Source: Chthoniobacter sp. | GTDB lineage: Bacteria; Verrucomicrobiota; Verrucomicrobiia; Chthoniobacterales; Chthoniobacteraceae | Length of the DNA stretch: 5,956 nucleotides | Reading direction: 5' to 3' | NCBI GenBank assembly: GCA_025352865.1 | Contig: JANXSB010000226.1 | Coordinates: 1 to 5,956, forward strand | Part shown: one piece after another, positions 1-5,956 of the stretch | How positions within the stretch are numbered: the first letter of the stretch is position 1 | Layout of the letters: each line of letters opens with the position of its first letter | Notes under the pieces: model-generated | What the model saw: only the letters and a program-made list of their open reading frames with translations | Database searches by the model: none | Told to the model about the DNA's origin: nothing | Position numbers and translations under genes: made by a program

Positions 1-72
1 GAACCACGCCGGTTTAGACGAACGCCTTGCGCTTTTAATCGCGCAACCGTTTCGTCCAATTCAGAGTTAGGC
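1..72 (+). other. attC-like recombination site (3' part), end of a preceding integron cassette
   Basis: The segment ends in GTTAGGC (66-72), which matches the attC core consensus GTTRRRY. Upstream it can fold: TTGCGC (27-32) pairs with GCGCAA (41-46) around an eight-base loop. Further out, GACGAA (17-22) pairs with TTCGTC (51-56), and CG (23-24) with CG (48-49) past a bulged T. TT (14-15) can pair with AA (58-59). An imperfect hairpin with bulges just inside a core site is how attC sites are built. The bases between stem and core (CAATTCAGA) also resemble the L'-to-R' stretch of known attC sites. The left core would fall at or before position 1, where only GAAC is visible, so the site is probably cut by the window edge. 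The pairing was done by eye. The attC identity is inference, strengthened by the matching half-site at 673. Confidence 0.5.
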
Positions 73-92
73 GACATAGCGCACTCTCTCCA

Positions 93-671
93 ATGAAATC
101 CGCTTCAATCAGCATCGCCGACTCCGCGCTTCATTCGCAACAATCCCGTGTCGCGAAGATTTTTCTAAGCAAGCTTTTCGTGGTCGGGCGGCGCAGAGGC
201 AATCTGAGGGTAGATGTTTCGATGATTATTGATACGGAGTTCCAATCGACCTTCACGAGCCTTTCCGCGGCACAGTCCTACGCCGAACACAACCGAGCCA
301 GCGGCTCTGCATTCATCATCTCCGACATGCCCTGCGTCGCCGTCCAGAGCCACACTCGGGGTCAGTTGATTATTGCGGAGCATACGGAGCACGCAGACGG
401 CTTTGCAGCATGCCACCCGCAACTCAAAACCGAATGGCGCTTCGGCCAGTTCGCAAAGACCATTATGGCCCAATCGAGTGTGCAAGTGCTCACAACCAAA
501 GACGACTTACAGCCCGCAGACCTGCCACTCGTCTGGCACGAGAGCATCGTATCCAAGCCACTCGACTGGTATCGCACAGAATCGACCGACGACGCCGACG
601 GTGCGATAGACCTTGTTTGCCGCCTGAATCATTGGTTGGCCACAGCACCACTTAACCTTGATGACGAATGA
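93..671 (+). CDS. Hypothetical protein, probable integron cassette gene (alternative start at 222)
   Basis: I do not recognise this 192-residue protein. It has no signal peptide, membrane segment or familiar motif, and looks like a soluble mixed alpha/beta protein with an acidic end (LNLDDE). Starting at 93 puts the ATG 20 bases after the GTTAGGC core, typical spacing for cassette genes, but no ribosome binding site is visible. The ATG at 222 gives 149 residues (beginning MIIDTEF) and has GAGGG at 206-210. By hand count, third-position GC is about 58% over codons 2-44 and about 76% in the 45 codons after codon 44, which favours 222 as the true start. The conserved-looking part is residues 44-192. 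The stop lies one base before GCCTAAC, as expected for a gene ending against an attC site. Base composition here (about 52-60% GC in the lines counted) is lower than in the downstream genes, consistent with transfer. Confidence 0.55.
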   Translation: MKSASISIADSALHSQQSRVAKIFLSKLFVVGRRRGNLRVDVSMIIDTEFQSTFTSLSAAQSYAEHNRASGSAFIISDMPCVAVQSHTRGQLIIAEHTEHADGFAACHPQLKTEWRFGQFAKTIMAQSSVQVLTTKDDLQPADLPLVWHESIVSKPLDWYRTESTDDADGAIDLVCRLNHWLATAPLNLDDE

Positions 672-672
672 C

Positions 673-690
673 GCCTAACCATGCGCTGCC
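673..690 (+). other. attC-like half-site (R''/L'' side), apparently incomplete
   Basis: GCCTAAC at 673-679 matches the attC left core consensus RYYYAAC and is the exact reverse complement of GTTAGGC at 66-72. It begins one base after the stop codon of the preceding gene. The following bases, CATGCGCTGCCGC, are placed like the spacer and L'' box of an attC site. I found no GTTRRRY core downstream before the next gene. The nearest candidates, GTTAAGG near 785 and GTTAGAA near 800, both break the final pyrimidine rule. I also found no good complement of ATGCGCTGCCGC. The site therefore looks truncated or interrupted. Its end is arbitrary, set where resemblance fades. Confidence 0.45.
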
Positions 691-696
691 GCGCCT

Positions 697-850
697 ATGA
701 AGGATTGTCAAGGTCGTGATGGGAGGGAGACCAATGTTCCCCCCGAATCATCGAGACCTATTGAGGCCCGTCCTGCTGAAGTGTGGGTTAAGGAAAGGTT
801 AGAACAGGTGGCGGGATTGAAGGTGACGGGTGGTGCGATGAGCCGTGCGG
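697..850 (+). pseudogene. Possible remnant of a group II intron maturase N-terminal leader
   Basis: An ATG at 697 opens a 67-codon frame that runs to a stop at 900. Its first 50 or so residues (GRDGRETN, then PPESSRP, then AEVWVKERLEQ) read like real protein. From memory they resemble the poorly conserved leader before the reverse transcriptase domain in some group II intron-encoded proteins. After about residue 50 the frame degenerates into an arginine-rich tail typical of non-coding GC-rich DNA. No reverse transcriptase motif (for example YADD) and no intron ribozyme sequence are present, so at best this is a fragment without function. Group II introns are known to invade attC sites, which suits the interrupted site just upstream. 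However, IIC-attC introns usually lie opposite to the cassette gene, whereas this frame runs with it. It could also be a small unrelated ORF. Confidence 0.25.
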
Positions 851-1005
851 AGGCCGTCCCCATCCGCGCCGCTTTCTCCGCGTGCAGGCGCCGACATTGA
901 AAGGCAGGTATTCGAAAAGCGGCGCGCTTCCAGCAGCCGACTGAAGCCCTCGGCACGCAGCCCCTTGGAAAACTCGCGCGCATCTGCTTCCCTCACGCTC
1001 CTTCT
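851..1005. other. Non-coding leader region upstream of the dehydrogenase gene
   Basis: Together with the fragment before it, this closes a gap of more than 300 bases without an established gene. I see no convincing sigma-70 promoter. TTGAAA at 897-902 resembles a -35 box, but nothing like TATAAT follows at 16-18 bases. A small hairpin AAGCG/CGCTT (917-921 with 925-929) is too short to interpret. No ribosome binding site precedes the ATG at 1006; the bases before it are a pyrimidine-rich CTCCTTCT. The promoter for the downstream gene should lie here but cannot be placed by eye. Confidence 0.5.
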
Positions 1006-4000
1006 ATGAAACGTCGCCCGCTCATCCTCGCCGTCCTCACTCTCGCCGCTTCCGCATTCGCCGCGGACAAGGATCCGTTTGAGGAACTCGTCCGCCCCAC
1101 CGAGCCGCTCGCGCCGGAACAGGAGCGCGCTGCTTTTCATCTGCCCGCGGGCTTTTCCATCCAGCTCGTCGCCAGCGAGCCCAACCTGCGCAAGCCCATG
1201 AACATGCAGTGGGACGTGCTCGGGCGGCTCTGGATCACCGAGTCGCGCGAGTATCCCTTTGCGATCAAGGACGGCACGCCGGGCCGCGACAGCGTGCGGG
1301 TTTTTTCCGACTTCGGCGAAGACGGACGCGCGCGGAAGGTGGAGGTATTCGCCGATGGGTTGAACATCCCGACGGGGCTGTATCCGTTTCGCACTTTGAA
1401 CAAAGAGGGAAAACTGACGTGGAAATGCGTGGTCTGGAGCATCCCGAATATCTGGCTGATGGAGGACACCGACGGCGACGGCAAAGCCGACAAACGCGAA
1501 GTGCTTTTCGGCCCGCTCGGCTGGGAGCGCGATTCGCACGGCAATCTCTCGTCGTTTCGCCGGGGCAACGACGGCTGGCTCTACGGCACCCACGGTTTCA
1601 ACAACGAAAGCACCCTGCGCGGACGCGACGGCAGCGAGCTGCACATCCAGAGCGGCAATACGTGGCGCGTGCGGCTCGACGGCTCGCGCGTCGAGGGAAA
1701 TACGTTTGGGCAGGTGAATCCGTTCGGCCTGTGCTGGGATGATCGCGGCAATCTCTACAGCGCCGACTGCCACAGCTCGCCGATCTACCAGCTCCTGCAC
1801 GGCGCGTTTTATCCGAGCTTTGGAAAACCGCACGACGGCCTCGGCTTCGCGCCGCAGACCATCACGCACTCGCACGGCAGCACCGCGATTTGCGCGCCGA
1901 TGTACGTCAGCGATCCCGCGTGGCCCGCGGAGTGGCAGAATCACATGTTCATCGGCAACGTGCAGACGAGCCGTATCAACCACGACGCGATCTCGTGGCA
2001 CGGCTCATCGTCGAAGGGCAAAGAGCTGCCCGATTTCGTGAGCACGGACGATCCGTGGTTCCGCCCGGTCGATCTGAGCTGGGGGCCGGACGGCGCGCTC
2101 TACGTCGCGGATTTCTACAACCGGATCATCGGCCACTACGAAGTCCCGCTCACCCATCCCGGCCGCGACCGCGAGCGCGGGCGGCTCTGGCGCATCGTGC
2201 CGCCGGGCGGGGTGAAAAGTCTCGCGCTGCCCGCAGACATCGCGGGCCTCGTGCGCGAACTCGGCAGCGGCAATCTCACGCGCCGCACGCTCGCGCTGAA
2301 TGAGCTGTGCGACGTGCAGGGCGCGAAGGCCGTCGAGGCATTGCGCACCGCGCTCGCTTCGCCGGTGAACGGTTTGCAAAAAGCGAACGCGCTGTGGGCG
2401 CTCAGCCGCCTCGGCGGTGTCGCTCCGGCGACTTTGATCGCGGCGATAAAGGACGCCGATGCGCTCGTGCGCACGCACGCGCTGCGGCTCGCGCGCGACT
2501 GGTGCGGCGGGCAGTGGCGCGCGGAGCCTGCGAAAGCCGGCGACCTCGATGCCGTTCTCGCCACCGCGCGCGCCGCGCTCGGTGACGCCGATGCACTCGT
2601 CGCGCGCTGCGCCGCGGAGGTGCTCGGCGCGTCGCCTTCGCCGGAAAATTTCCGCCCGCTCCTCGCGCTCCTCCGCCGCGCTCCTGCGGACGACGATCAT
2701 CTCATCCATGTCACCCGCATCGCCCTGCGCGATCAACTCCGCTCACCGAGAGTCGCCGCCGGTCTCACGTTCGAGGGTCTCGCTGCGGATGACCTGCGCC
2801 CGCTGCTCGACATCATGCTCGCTGTCCCCGGCGAAGAAACCGCGCTCCTCCGCTTTGCGCTGTTTGAGAAGGTGGAAGTCCCCGCCGACCTGCTCGCGCA
2901 ACAACTCCCCAGCCTCGCCAAGAACCTGCCCGCCGAGCGTCTCGACGCGCTCACCGCGCTCGCCCGCAAGCGCCTTTCCGGCGACACCGACGCGCAGGCC
3001 GCCGTGCTCCAAAGCGTGCTCGACGCGCTCGCGCAGCGCGGCACCGCGCCCGGCGACGCGCTCCGCGCATGGGGCGGCGAAGTCGCCACCGCGCTGTTTG
3101 CCGCAAAGGAAAACAGCACCGGCTGGACCGCCGTGAATCCCGACGGCACGCCCGCCGTGCAATCGCCGTGGACGTTGCAGGAGCGCGCCTGCGCCGACGG
3201 GCAGAAGGCGCAGCTCATCTCCAGCTTCCCGCGCGGCGAGCAGCTCACCGGCGTGCTCCGCAGCGCGCCGTTCGCGCTCGATGGCACGCTGCGCTTTTAC
3301 CTCTGCGGCCACGACGGCGAGCCGCCAAAGCCCGCGGGCAAAAAGAACTTCGTCCGCCTGCGCGACGCCGCGAATGGCGCGGTGCTCCGCGAAGCCGCAC
3401 CGCCGCGCAACGACACCGCGCAGCGCATCGAGTGGGCGCTCGATGAATTCAAAGGCCGCAGCGGCTATCTCGAAATTACCGACGGCGACAACGGCACTGC
3501 CTACGCCTGGCTCGCGATTGGCCGCTTCAAACCCGAGCTGCCTGCGCTCGCTTTTTCCGATCAAGCCGGAGCCGCCAAACGCCACGTCCTCGCCGCCGAC
3601 CTCGCGCGCACTTTGCAAATCACCCCGCTCGCGCCGCAGCTCGCCGCGTACTTTGCGGAGCGAAAAAACGACGCCGACTCCCGCGCCGCCGCCGGGCGCG
3701 CGCTCATCGCCATGCGCGCCGATGACACCGCCGCACTCGCCGCAGTTTCCGCCGCCATCGCGAGCGCCGACGAGCCGGATTCCCTCCGCGAGAAACTCGC
3801 GACCGCCCTCGGCGCAATCAACAGCCCGGGCGTCTGCCAGCGCGTGGCCGACGCCCTGCCCACCGCGTCCACCAAACTCCAGCGCGCCTTCGCCTCCGCG
3901 CTCTCCGCCAACCGCTGCGGCACCGTGGTGCTCATCACCGCCCTCGAAAACGGCAAGGCTTCGCCCGCCGTCCTGCGCGACAAAGCCACGGTCGAGCGCC

Positions 4001-4539
4001 TCCTCGCCAGCGGTGCAGACGAGGAAGACGCGCGTCTCCGCGAGATCCTCAAAAAACTCCCGCCCGCCAACGCCGAGGCCGACAAACTCATCGCCGCCCG
4101 ACGCGCCGCCTTCGATCCGGCGCACGCGAACGCTGCCCGCGGCGCGGATGTTTTCACAAAGAACTGCGCCGTCTGCCACGCCATCGAAGGCAAGGGTGGC
4201 AGCATCGGCCCGCAGCTCGACGGCATCGGCGGACGCGGCCCCGACCGCTTGCTCGAAGACATCCTCGACCCGAGCCGCAACGTCGATCGCGCCTTCCGCC
4301 TGCTCGTCGTCACGAAGCGCGACGGCAGCGTGGTCAGCGGACTTTTCCGCCGCGAGGACGGCCCGCAGCTCGTCCTCGCCGATCTCGCCGCGCAGGAAAT
4401 CCGCATCGCCAAAACCGACATCGCCGAGCGCCGCGAAACCGAGACCTCGCTCATGCCGCCGACTTTCGGCGAAGCCCTTACACCGACCGACCTCAGCGAC
4501 CTGCTGGCCTATCTCCTCAGCAAACGCCCCGGCAAATAG
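1006..4539 (+). CDS. Secreted PVC-type dehydrogenase with HEAT repeats and C-terminal cytochrome c domain
   Basis: The 1177-residue protein begins with a Sec signal peptide (MKRRPLILAVLTLAASAFA, likely cleaved near residue 20), so it acts in the periplasm or at the envelope. Residues about 45-400 match the 'putative membrane-bound dehydrogenase' beta-propeller family (TIGR02604), related to quinone-dependent sugar dehydrogenases. Signs are THSHGS (287-292), FRPVD (352-356), GPDGALYVADFYN (360-372) and RGRLWRI (391-397). DTDGDGKAD (154-162) is a probable calcium loop. Residues about 406-680 are HEAT-like helices. Residues about 689-845 form a beta-rich insert, and further helices run to about 1030. 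The C-terminus is a haem-binding domain of the Pirellula/Verrucomicrobium type (TIGR02603), with CAVCH (C1054, C1057, H1058) and Met1150 as likely distal ligand. The inferred role is oxidation of a sugar-like substrate with electrons passed to the fused haem. The substrate is unknown; family members are rarely characterised. Confidence 0.93.
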   Translation: MKRRPLILAVLTLAASAFAADKDPFEELVRPTEPLAPEQERAAFHLPAGFSIQLVASEPNLRKPMNMQWDVLGRLWITESREYPFAIKDGTPGRDSVRVFSDFGEDGRARKVEVFADGLNIPTGLYPFRTLNKEGKLTWKCVVWSIPNIWLMEDTDGDGKADKREVLFGPLGWERDSHGNLSSFRRGNDGWLYGTHGFNNESTLRGRDGSELHIQSGNTWRVRLDGSRVEGNTFGQVNPFGLCWDDRGNLYSADCHSSPIYQLLHGAFYPSFGKPHDGLGFAPQTITHSHGSTAICAPMYVSDPAWPAEWQNHMFIGNVQTSRINHDAISWHGSSSKGKELPDFVSTDDPWFRPVDLSWGPDGALYVADFYNRIIGHYEVPLTHPGRDRERGRLWRIVPPGGVKSLALPADIAGLVRELGSGNLTRRTLALNELCDVQGAKAVEALRTALASPVNGLQKANALWALSRLGGVAPATLIAAIKDADALVRTHALRLARDWCGGQWRAEPAKAGDLDAVLATARAALGDADALVARCAAEVLGASPSPENFRPLLALLRRAPADDDHLIHVTRIALRDQLRSPRVAAGLTFEGLAADDLRPLLDIMLAVPGEETALLRFALFEKVEVPADLLAQQLPSLAKNLPAERLDALTALARKRLSGDTDAQAAVLQSVLDALAQRGTAPGDALRAWGGEVATALFAAKENSTGWTAVNPDGTPAVQSPWTLQERACADGQKAQLISSFPRGEQLTGVLRSAPFALDGTLRFYLCGHDGEPPKPAGKKNFVRLRDAANGAVLREAAPPRNDTAQRIEWALDEFKGRSGYLEITDGDNGTAYAWLAIGRFKPELPALAFSDQAGAAKRHVLAADLARTLQITPLAPQLAAYFAERKNDADSRAAAGRALIAMRADDTAALAAVSAAIASADEPDSLREKLATALGAINSPGVCQRVADALPTASTKLQRAFASALSANRCGTVVLITALENGKASPAVLRDKATVERLLASGADEEDARLREILKKLPPANAEADKLIAARRAAFDPAHANAARGADVFTKNCAVCHAIEGKGGSIGPQLDGIGGRGPDRLLEDILDPSRNVDRAFRLLVVTKRDGSVVSGLFRREDGPQLVLADLAAQEIRIAKTDIAERRETETSLMPPTFGEALTPTDLSDLLAYLLSKRPGK

Positions 4540-4543
4540 CGCT

Positions 4544-5434
4544 TCACGTTTTCGCGTGCAGCAACGCCCGGAGTTTTTCCGGGAGCGGGATTTGAAAATG
4601 GAGCGGTGCGCCGGTGAATGGATGCTGGAGGCGGAGTTCGGCGGCGTGGAGCGCGAGGCGGCGGGCGGGGTCGGTTTTCGCGCCGTATTTATCATCGCCG
4701 ACGATGGGATGCCCGGCCTCGGAAAGCTGCACGCGGAGCTGATTCTTGCGGCCTGTGTCGAGCGTGAGTTCGAGCAGCGCGGTGCGCACGCCGGTGCGCA
4801 GCGTGCGGTAGTGGGTGATCGCCGTTTTCGCGTCGGGCCGGTCGGGGTGCGTGCTGTGGACTTGCAGCGTGTCGCTTTCCACGAGCGTACTGCGGAGCGT
4901 GCCCTGCGGCGGCGACAGGATGCCTTCCACGATCGCAAGGTAGATTTTTTTGACCGCCTTCCAATCCTCTTGCAGCGAGCGTTGCGCGGCTTCGGTGCGC
5001 GCGAAGATGAGCAGCCCGGAGGTCTCGCGGTCGAGCCGGTGGACGATGAAGACGCGGGCGTCGCGCATCGGCGCGCGCTCGCGGACGTAGGCGCTGAGAT
5101 AGGCGTAGGCGGTGCGCGCTTTCTCGCTCTCGGTCGCCATCGTCAGCAGCCCGGCGGGTTTGTTCACGATGAAGATGGCATCGTCCTCATGCACGATCTC
5201 CAGCCCGCTCGGAAGCACCGTGCCGGCGGGCGTGTGCTTGCCAAAGCTGACGCGCACCTGCGTGCCCGCGGCGAGCGGCGTGTCATGCACCGGGGCGACC
5301 ACACCGGGCACGGCCACGGCTTTGAAGCGCAGCAGATTCTTCGCGTCCTTGCGCGAGATGCCGCCGGGCAGCGCGAGCAGAAACGGGAGCAGCGTGCAGG
5401 GTTCGGCGACGGTGAAAGTTTTTTCCTTATGCAC
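4544..5434 (-). CDS. RluA-family RNA pseudouridine synthase
   Basis: This enzyme converts specific uridines in ribosomal or transfer RNA to pseudouridine in the cytoplasm. I chose the GTG at 5434, giving 296 residues (MHKEKTFTVAEP). The frame stays open upstream, but that extension is low-complexity, lacks family features and runs into the divergent gene. Residues about 18-63 form an S4-like RNA-binding domain (FLLALPGGISRKDAKNLL, then AAGTQVRV). The catalytic domain follows: INKPAG-type motif as IVNKPAGLL (89-97), HRLDRETSG (132-140) with Asp135 as catalytic residue, and GRKNQLRVQL followed by GHPIVGDDKYG (228-251). All hallmark motifs are intact. The length fits RluA/RluC/RluD-type enzymes, but motifs alone do not say which uridine is modified, so no symbol is given. 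It converges on the dehydrogenase gene with only four bases between stop codons. Confidence 0.93.
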   Translation of the reverse strand: MHKEKTFTVAEPCTLLPFLLALPGGISRKDAKNLLRFKAVAVPGVVAPVHDTPLAAGTQVRVSFGKHTPAGTVLPSGLEIVHEDDAIFIVNKPAGLLTMATESEKARTAYAYLSAYVRERAPMRDARVFIVHRLDRETSGLLIFARTEAAQRSLQEDWKAVKKIYLAIVEGILSPPQGTLRSTLVESDTLQVHSTHPDRPDAKTAITHYRTLRTGVRTALLELTLDTGRKNQLRVQLSEAGHPIVGDDKYGAKTDPARRLALHAAELRLQHPFTGAPLHFQIPLPEKLRALLHAKT

Positions 5435-5512
5435 GCCGCACGCTATTCCGGCGCGGGCGCGGCGGCAGTAAAATCCTCGCGGTTGGCGCAGGTCTCGCCG
5501 CATCATCCGCGC
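5435..5512. promoter_or_regulatory. Divergent intergenic spacer with a weak -10 candidate
   Basis: This 78-base spacer lies between the pseudouridine synthase start (-) and the membrane protein start (+), so promoters for both should lie here or overlap the genes. TAAAAT at 5469-5474 on the + strand matches TATAAT at five of six positions and would start a transcript about 32 bases before the ATG at 5513. No TTGACA-like box stands 16-18 bases upstream, and no Shine-Dalgarno sequence is visible for either gene. The assignment rests mainly on position. Confidence 0.25.
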
Positions 5513-5854
5513 ATGGACGCTACCGTTTACAAAATCATCCACCTCACCGGCATCGCCGCGCTCGCCCTCGGAACCGGCGGCATGATGGCGGGTGCCGCCA
5601 ATCGCAAGCCGTTCGCCATTTGCCAGGGCATCGGCCTTGTCGTCATGCTCGTCTCGGGCTTCGGTCTGCTCGCGAAACTCCAGCTCGGTTTTCCACATTT
5701 CGCGATCGTGAAAACGGGGCTGTGGCTCGTGATCGGAATGCTGCCGCTGATCCTCCGCCGGCTGAAGCTGCCGCTCGTCGCAGCCATGCTCATTCCGATC
5801 ACGCTCGTCGCGATCATGGCGTGGCTCGGCGTGATGAAGCCCGCGCTTTGGTGA
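5513..5854 (+). CDS. Small four-helix integral membrane protein of unknown function
   Basis: The 113-residue protein is almost entirely hydrophobic. Four membrane segments can be read at about residues 6-27, 34-55, 64-83 and 87-107. They are joined by short loops, with positive charges at residues 31-32 and 82-85 (RK; RRLK). His10 in the first helix, His62 before the third, and the KTGLW stretch (67-71) are the most distinctive polar or aromatic positions. The general look recalls small four-helix families such as SirB-like or CopD-like proteins, but I cannot place it in either, so no function is assigned. The ATG at 5513 is chosen because the first helix follows directly (MDATVYKIIHLTG). The gene is read divergently from the pseudouridine synthase and appears complete. 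Confidence 0.8.
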   Translation: MDATVYKIIHLTGIAALALGTGGMMAGAANRKPFAICQGIGLVVMLVSGFGLLAKLQLGFPHFAIVKTGLWLVIGMLPLILRRLKLPLVAAMLIPITLVAIMAWLGVMKPALW

Positions 5855-5868
5855 CGCAATTGTAACAG

Positions 5869-5943
5869 ATGAAACGCGGCTATTTTCTAACGGATTCCGC
5901 CGCCATCCGGCTGATCCTGCGCGAGACGAAAGTGCTTCCGTAA
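5869..5943 (+). CDS. Doubtful 24-residue ORF at the window end
   Basis: An ATG 14 bases after the membrane protein's stop opens a short frame (MKRGYFLTDSAAIRLILRET, ending KVLP) closed by TAA. It is read in the same direction, so it could be a translated small peptide or leader. The positively charged, mildly amphipathic composition is unremarkable and I recognise no family. No ribosome binding site is evident; the upstream bases are TTGTAACAG. It may be a chance ORF, or the start of a longer gene broken by a frameshift beyond view. Confidence 0.18.
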   Translation: MKRGYFLTDSAAIRLILRETKVLP

Positions 5944-5956
5944 AAAGAGTACGGGG

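Noticed and set aside
917..929. Small inverted repeat AAGCG/CGCTT as an operator
   Set aside because: Five pairs with a three-base loop are expected by chance in GC-rich DNA, and no regulator or promoter is placed near it.
799..2001. 400-codon - strand open frame over the start of the dehydrogenase gene
   Set aside because: Antisense shadow of the signal peptide and propeller region, with Ala/Arg/Val-rich composition and no recognisable domain.
4567..4583. Hairpin CCCGGA/TCCGGG as an intrinsic terminator
   Set aside because: The six-pair stem is not followed by a T-run on the + strand and lies inside coding sequence, so it is not called as a feature.
2743..4938. Long - strand open frame (731 codons) opposite the dehydrogenase gene
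   Set aside because: Low-complexity Ala/Arg/Glu/Gly sequence without motifs, antisense to a gene with clear domains. Stop-poor GC-rich DNA explains it.
5435..5698. Upstream extension of the pseudouridine synthase by 88 residues
   Set aside because: The extension overlaps the divergent membrane protein gene and has no family similarity. The S4-like domain starts shortly after the GTG at 5434.
3281..5854. Very long + strand open frame (857 codons) overlapping the dehydrogenase 3' end, the pseudouridine synthase and the membrane protein gene
   Set aside because: Its early part is Ser/Pro/Arg-rich shadow translation of GC-rich genes and its last 113 codons are simply the membrane protein. No domain supports a fusion.
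1..5956. CRISPR array, tRNA or rRNA genes, insertion sequence ends
   Set aside because: No regularly spaced repeats, cloverleaf-like segments, rRNA-like stretches or transposase-flanking inverted repeats were seen on reading both strands.

Overview
The window looks like GC-rich bacterial chromosome, most probably from the PVC group and more specifically Verrucomicrobiota. The main evidence is the 1177-residue secreted protein at 1006-4539. It joins a beta-propeller 'membrane-bound dehydrogenase' domain, a HEAT-like helical region and a C-terminal single-haem cytochrome c domain of the Pirellula/Verrucomicrobium type, an architecture largely confined to Planctomycetota and Verrucomicrobiota. 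Weak or absent Shine-Dalgarno sequences fit the same assignment.

Layout. Positions 1-72 fold into an imperfect stem-loop and end in GTTAGGC, the core of an integron attC site. A gene of unknown function follows (93-671, or 222-671 from an internal start). One base after its stop codon comes GCCTAAC, the exact reverse complement of that core. The layout attC end / one short ORF / attC start is that of a mobile integron gene cassette, and the region is less GC-rich than the rest. The downstream attC is not complete: no second core site is visible, and about 17 bases later the sequence turns into a short reading frame (697 to about 850). Its wording reminds me of the N-terminal leader of some group II intron maturases, but I could not verify this. 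From about 851 to 1005 there is no recognisable gene.

The rest is ordinary densely coding chromosome. The dehydrogenase/cytochrome gene (+) converges on an RluA-type pseudouridine synthase gene (-, 4544-5434) with only four bases between the stop codons. A 78-base divergent spacer separates the synthase from a small four-helix membrane protein (+, 5513-5854). A 24-codon ORF of doubtful reality closes the window. The genes do not form one pathway: the first is accessory, the second is periplasmic oxidation and electron transfer, the third is RNA modification, and the fourth is an unknown membrane protein.

The most interesting part is the cassette-like region at 1-850. I see no new multi-gene system.
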